Assembly: GCA_051294375.1 (NCBI GenBank)
Contig: CM119269.1
Span: forward strand, 7,545,446-7,609,445
Length of the DNA: 64,000 nt
DNA from: Paraspadella gotoi
Taxonomy: Eukaryota; Chaetognatha
Direction of reading: 5' to 3'
The translations under genes were made by a program, and so were the position numbers. Below, piece after piece: positions 57,054-64,000 of this stretch. The notes under the pieces were generated by a model. That model was not told the origin of the DNA. It did not search any database and worked only from the letters and a program-made list of their open reading frames with translations. The stretch's first letter is position 1, and each line of letters starts with the position of its first letter.

Positions 57054-58162
57054 TTTGAAAACGAAAAAGACGTTTGAGTTGCGTTTTATTTCAATCTTTC
57101 AAATGATCTTTGCGCATACTACCTAGCATAAACATTAAGTTATAAGCTATATATAGTAGTTTTTTTTTTTTAAACGTCTACGTTTTTGGTTGTAAAAACT
57201 TTCAGAATTGAATTCATTCCTTATTATTTAGCTAACTGTTTATCAAATTATCCCTGTATTTTCCATTCAAGAAAAATAAAAATATAATTATTGTTCTCGC
57301 TTAAAAATAGTACTGTTCTCGTAATAGTATTTGTAATATTTAAATAAACTAAATATCTTTTCTGTTAGAAAAACAAAAAGGAGAATTTGTGACCTAAAAC
57401 TTTCCTTAATAATCATGTGAATGATGGGAGAGAGCCTCTGGCAAAAAAATTAAGAACGTAATACTGAGCCGACGTTACTAAATAACATTTGGGGAAAATA
57501 AATAAAGTTAACCAGGACTAATACCTACTAATTGTCCATTTGCCCTAACGATTGGTTAGCGAGCAAAGCAAGGATTGGGCATCATTTGTCAGACACATTG
57601 CAGCGAAAAACGTAGGCGGCGCTGCCGTTCGAGAAATTCCCAGTTGGCTGATGCCATGTCGTTGACAACTTCCACCGTGTTAAGGAATGTTTTAACTGCT
57701 GCTCTGTTTCGATTAACAGTTACGTGATCCTTATCTTCTTTTCTTCTAGTGGTTCTCAGAGTTCACCAACTTATTATCCGATAGTCAATTCCATTAGTAA
57801 TTTTTATTTCTAGGAAATATCCTTACAATTGTCTAAAAAATATACATCAAATGTTTTCCTGTGGTCAGTAAAATTGTTTAGGTGAATATTAAAATTAATA
57901 GGCGCTTAATGTTAACTTTGTCTTTAACAGATGATAGCCCATTTTACCCTGAATAATTAATATTATTTAAAAATAAACAAGAGGCCCGTTCCTGTTGCTT
58001 TTTCTCTTTAATAAGTAATTTACGCACAGAAGATTATACCAGTGAGCCACCGAAAAAAAAGACTTAATGATCTCCTTCCCAACTCTTTGAAATTCCGTTC
58101 TCCATCATGTGACTCATGTGACATTTTTGGCCGTGACGTCCTTATCTTCCCCGTCGACTTGT
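57054..58162. other. spacer between ARS2 and the mannosidase
   Basis: About 1.1 kb, mostly AT-rich; AATAAA near 57276 suits ARS2 polyadenylation. A GC-richer patch at 57540-57720 has no clear exon. No RNA gene or transposon is seen. Confidence 0.55.
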
Positions 58163-58248
58163 TATAAACTCGGCCACTCTCTATCACTGCGTCGACGATG
58201 ACGGAAACTCCGCCGTCCCCAGCTCAACGGAACGTGCCCACCAGCTGA
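58163..58248 (+). promoter_or_regulatory. TATA box and short upstream ORF of the mannosidase gene
   Basis: TATAAA at 58163-58168 lies 131 bp before the main ATG. A 16-codon upstream ORF (58198-58248, starting MTETPPSPAQRN, ending TGA) begins about 30 bp after the TATA box, so it is likely to be in the 5' leader if transcription starts right after the TATA. The main ATG follows 45 nt after the uORF stop. Confidence 0.5.
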
Positions 58249-58293
58249 ATCTCGTCTCAGCATATCGGCGTCAACGCGGCGCCGGCGGGAACC

Positions 58294-62213
<3,920 letters not shown>

Positions 62214-63884
62214 GGGCACAGTAAGTCCTAAGTAAGGTAGACAGGATAAAATTTCATACAGCCTCGCTACTCAGATTTAAAGACCACACACTGAATCCAA
62301 AGTTACGTGGACAGCATAAAATTTCATACAGCCTCCCTCCCCAGCTTTTTTTTATCGATGTTTTACAGTTATATGTTACAGTATTATTAAAATGTCGAAA
62401 AGTGAGTAGATTTCATACTTTACAACTTAAAAAATGTTTTAACATACACTTTAAAATTACATTCGAAATATAAAGGTGCCCCTATAAAACTTTTCCCAGT
62501 ATGTATCCCTATCAGAACATACAGTTCTAAAAGGTAGTCTTATCCTTATGATAAAAATAATCATACAATATAACCTTAATCTCCCCCCCAAAAAATTATC
62601 CATTCCCCTTTTTGTTCGGCCTTGTAGATATTATGAGTTTCTCATTAATGATTTTCCAACAGGAATGATGTACGATATCTATTAGAAAACTGGAACAGAA
62701 AGTAATCTAATCTTGTGTTGTGAAGATTGATGGTGAAACAAATAATTTTGAAACTTTCATAGATTTGTTGGCGGAAGCCATTCCTTTCCCTTTTTTAACA
62801 AGTATATAGAGAATTTTGCCGTAACGCCATGAGCTATTAATTTATATAAATGCGTGATAGGTAGAGCAAGCAGAAGGGGGACTATTTCTAAAACATACCA
62901 ATAAAATAGAAAACTTATTAAAAATAGTCAACTTAAGTTTAACCATAAACTACAATTTTTTTTTATGCTTATTACTTACCCACTGTTACGAATCATTGGT
63001 AACTTATCACATATCACATCTGATAATATTACAGGAGGATTTAGCTTTTCGTCCCATTCTCCTCTTCCTCTTCCTTTCTCCTCCTACCCCTCGGTATATT
63101 TTGTCTAGCGATACATTCTCTAGTTTCTACTCTTCTCTACTCTACTCTTCCCTCTATTTCCTTACACCTTCAATACCCCTCAAGCTTATCCTCAGTTTTA
63201 GTTAAGCACCCCTCTTTTATAGTTATGCCTTTAGGTTATGACATGCGACTGACCAATCTTAACGGCAAAAAATACGAATTAAATAATAAAAGAGCATCGG
63301 ATAATAGAGACGCTATAACCAAATAAAAATTTTAAAAAGTACGTCTAAAATTGCTAAAAAAAATTATACTATCCCTCAGCCTGATGAATAATGACAGATG
63401 GACTGAAGCTGTGTCTTATGGATGTGGTATGGTAATGGTGAGAAAAGCAGGTATGCAAGCGACAATTATTACGTCATGATTCCGATTTTGCAAAAAAAAA
63501 TTATTTGAAATGGTGTTCAGCGAATAGTACTAATTCGAGTAAAAGCTCAGATAATGAGTTAGTTTCTTTGTGGGCAGTGTAAAATTAATAGATCAAATCC
63601 ATCCTGAAAGTTGTATGTCCCACAAAGAGTCTCACTCTAAATACTAACAAACTTCTTGAGATTTTAAATTTTGGTGACCGGGAGTATTACTTACTTACCT
63701 ACGTGGAAGAATTGAAAATGATAATGAATGTCCGAAGGATTGCGGAGAATATGGAGACGAACAGAGAAAGTGGTGTAAAAGAATGTAAAGAAATGTAAGA
63801 ATGTACTTGTGGAATAAATAACTCGCTCAATGCGAGAGTCTTTGGAGAATCGAGTGTTGTGGCGAATCCTAAATTCGCCTCCAT
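62214..63884. other. AT-rich spacer after the mannosidase
   Basis: About 1.7 kb without supported genes. It has a direct repeat (62236-62268 and 62306-62338), a CT-rich tract at about 63055-63190, and a 7-bp hairpin GGCGAAT/ATTCGCC at 63861-63879 next to the SINE at the window end. The few open frames are short and have no protein-like composition. Confidence 0.6.
62236..62338. repeat. direct repeat pair, 33 nt, 70 nt apart
   Basis: GACAG.ATAAAATTTCATAC followed by AGCCTC.CT occurs at about 62245-62268 and 62315-62338 with single-base differences. Both copies sit just beyond the mannosidase stop. Confidence 0.85.
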
Positions 63885-64000
63885 ATAGCTTGGTGAAACT
63901 CAGCTGGTCCTATTGGCTTTGACAGCTAAGTGCTCATTCACCAACCGTGAGTTCCGGGTTCAATCCCCTCACGGTCACGCTGATGATGTCGATGTGATGG
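63885..64000 (+). mobile_element. tRNA-derived SINE head, cut by window end
   Basis: An A-box-like ACAGCTAAGTGCTC (about 63922-63935) and a consensus B box GGTTCAATCCC (63957-63967) are spaced as in tRNA genes. The surrounding bases do not fold into a full tRNA cloverleaf with a CCA-adjacent acceptor stem that I can see. Layout resembles the copy at 8225-8440. The body and tail lie outside the window. Confidence 0.65.

Noticed and set aside
63885-64000. tRNA gene
   Set aside because: A and B boxes are present but acceptor, anticodon and T arms do not pair properly; a SINE head explains it better.

Overview
This is a window of nuclear DNA from an invertebrate animal. Every recognisable gene is eukaryotic and most are cut by many short introns (mostly about 60-120 nt, AT-rich, gt...ag). 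Exons are clearly more GC-rich than introns and spacers. ICE1, ARS2, WDR75, NDUFAF1, RAB4, a C/EBP-type bZIP protein and immunoglobulin-domain receptors together indicate Metazoa. The compact layout would suit a sponge, placozoan or another small-genome invertebrate, but the sequence alone does not settle the species.

Layout. The window opens with the last exon of an actin gene (+) and a small single-pass membrane protein (+). From about 4.9 to 23.6 kb, seven genes run on the minus strand: mitochondrial aldehyde dehydrogenase, chaperonin subunit CCT8, ribosomal protein S19, the ribosome-biogenesis WD40 protein WDR75, a HEAT-repeat protein, a small TIR-domain protein, and an acetyl-CoA hydrolase/4-hydroxybutyrate CoA-transferase. 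The strand switches near 23.7-24.1 kb. From there to 62.2 kb everything reads plus: an unrecognised Ala/Gly-rich gene, RAB4, a C/EBP-gamma-like bZIP, the complex I assembly factor NDUFAF1 (CIA30), a large charged protein with a FLASH/CASP8AP2-like N-terminus, ICE1, a small basic ORF, an Ig-domain receptor, ARS2/SRRT, and a Golgi class I alpha-1,2-mannosidase.

Themes. Three neighbours (FLASH-like, ICE1, ARS2) belong to families that act in biogenesis of non-polyadenylated or capped nuclear RNAs: histone mRNA 3'-end processing, snRNA transcription, and cap-binding-complex effector functions. WDR75, CCT8 and RPS19 are housekeeping genes for ribosome production and protein folding. I see no operon logic; proximity may simply reflect a compact genome.

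Repeats and RNA motifs. tRNA-derived SINE-like elements lie at about 8.3, 11.1, 18.1 and 63.9 kb. Three short motifs (about 2.3, 18.3 and 51.25 kb) have the hammerhead-ribozyme core, CUGAUGA - stem II - GAAA, with stem II base pairs that change together between copies; one has a mutated GAAA. ICE1 carries a 24-nt coding minisatellite in which one unit is 8 nt too long, which breaks the reading frame of an otherwise intact gene. Four introns use a GC donor instead of GT. A perfect 21-bp hairpin sits in an ICE1 intron, and a GC-rich hairpin lies in the unusually long intron of ARS2.
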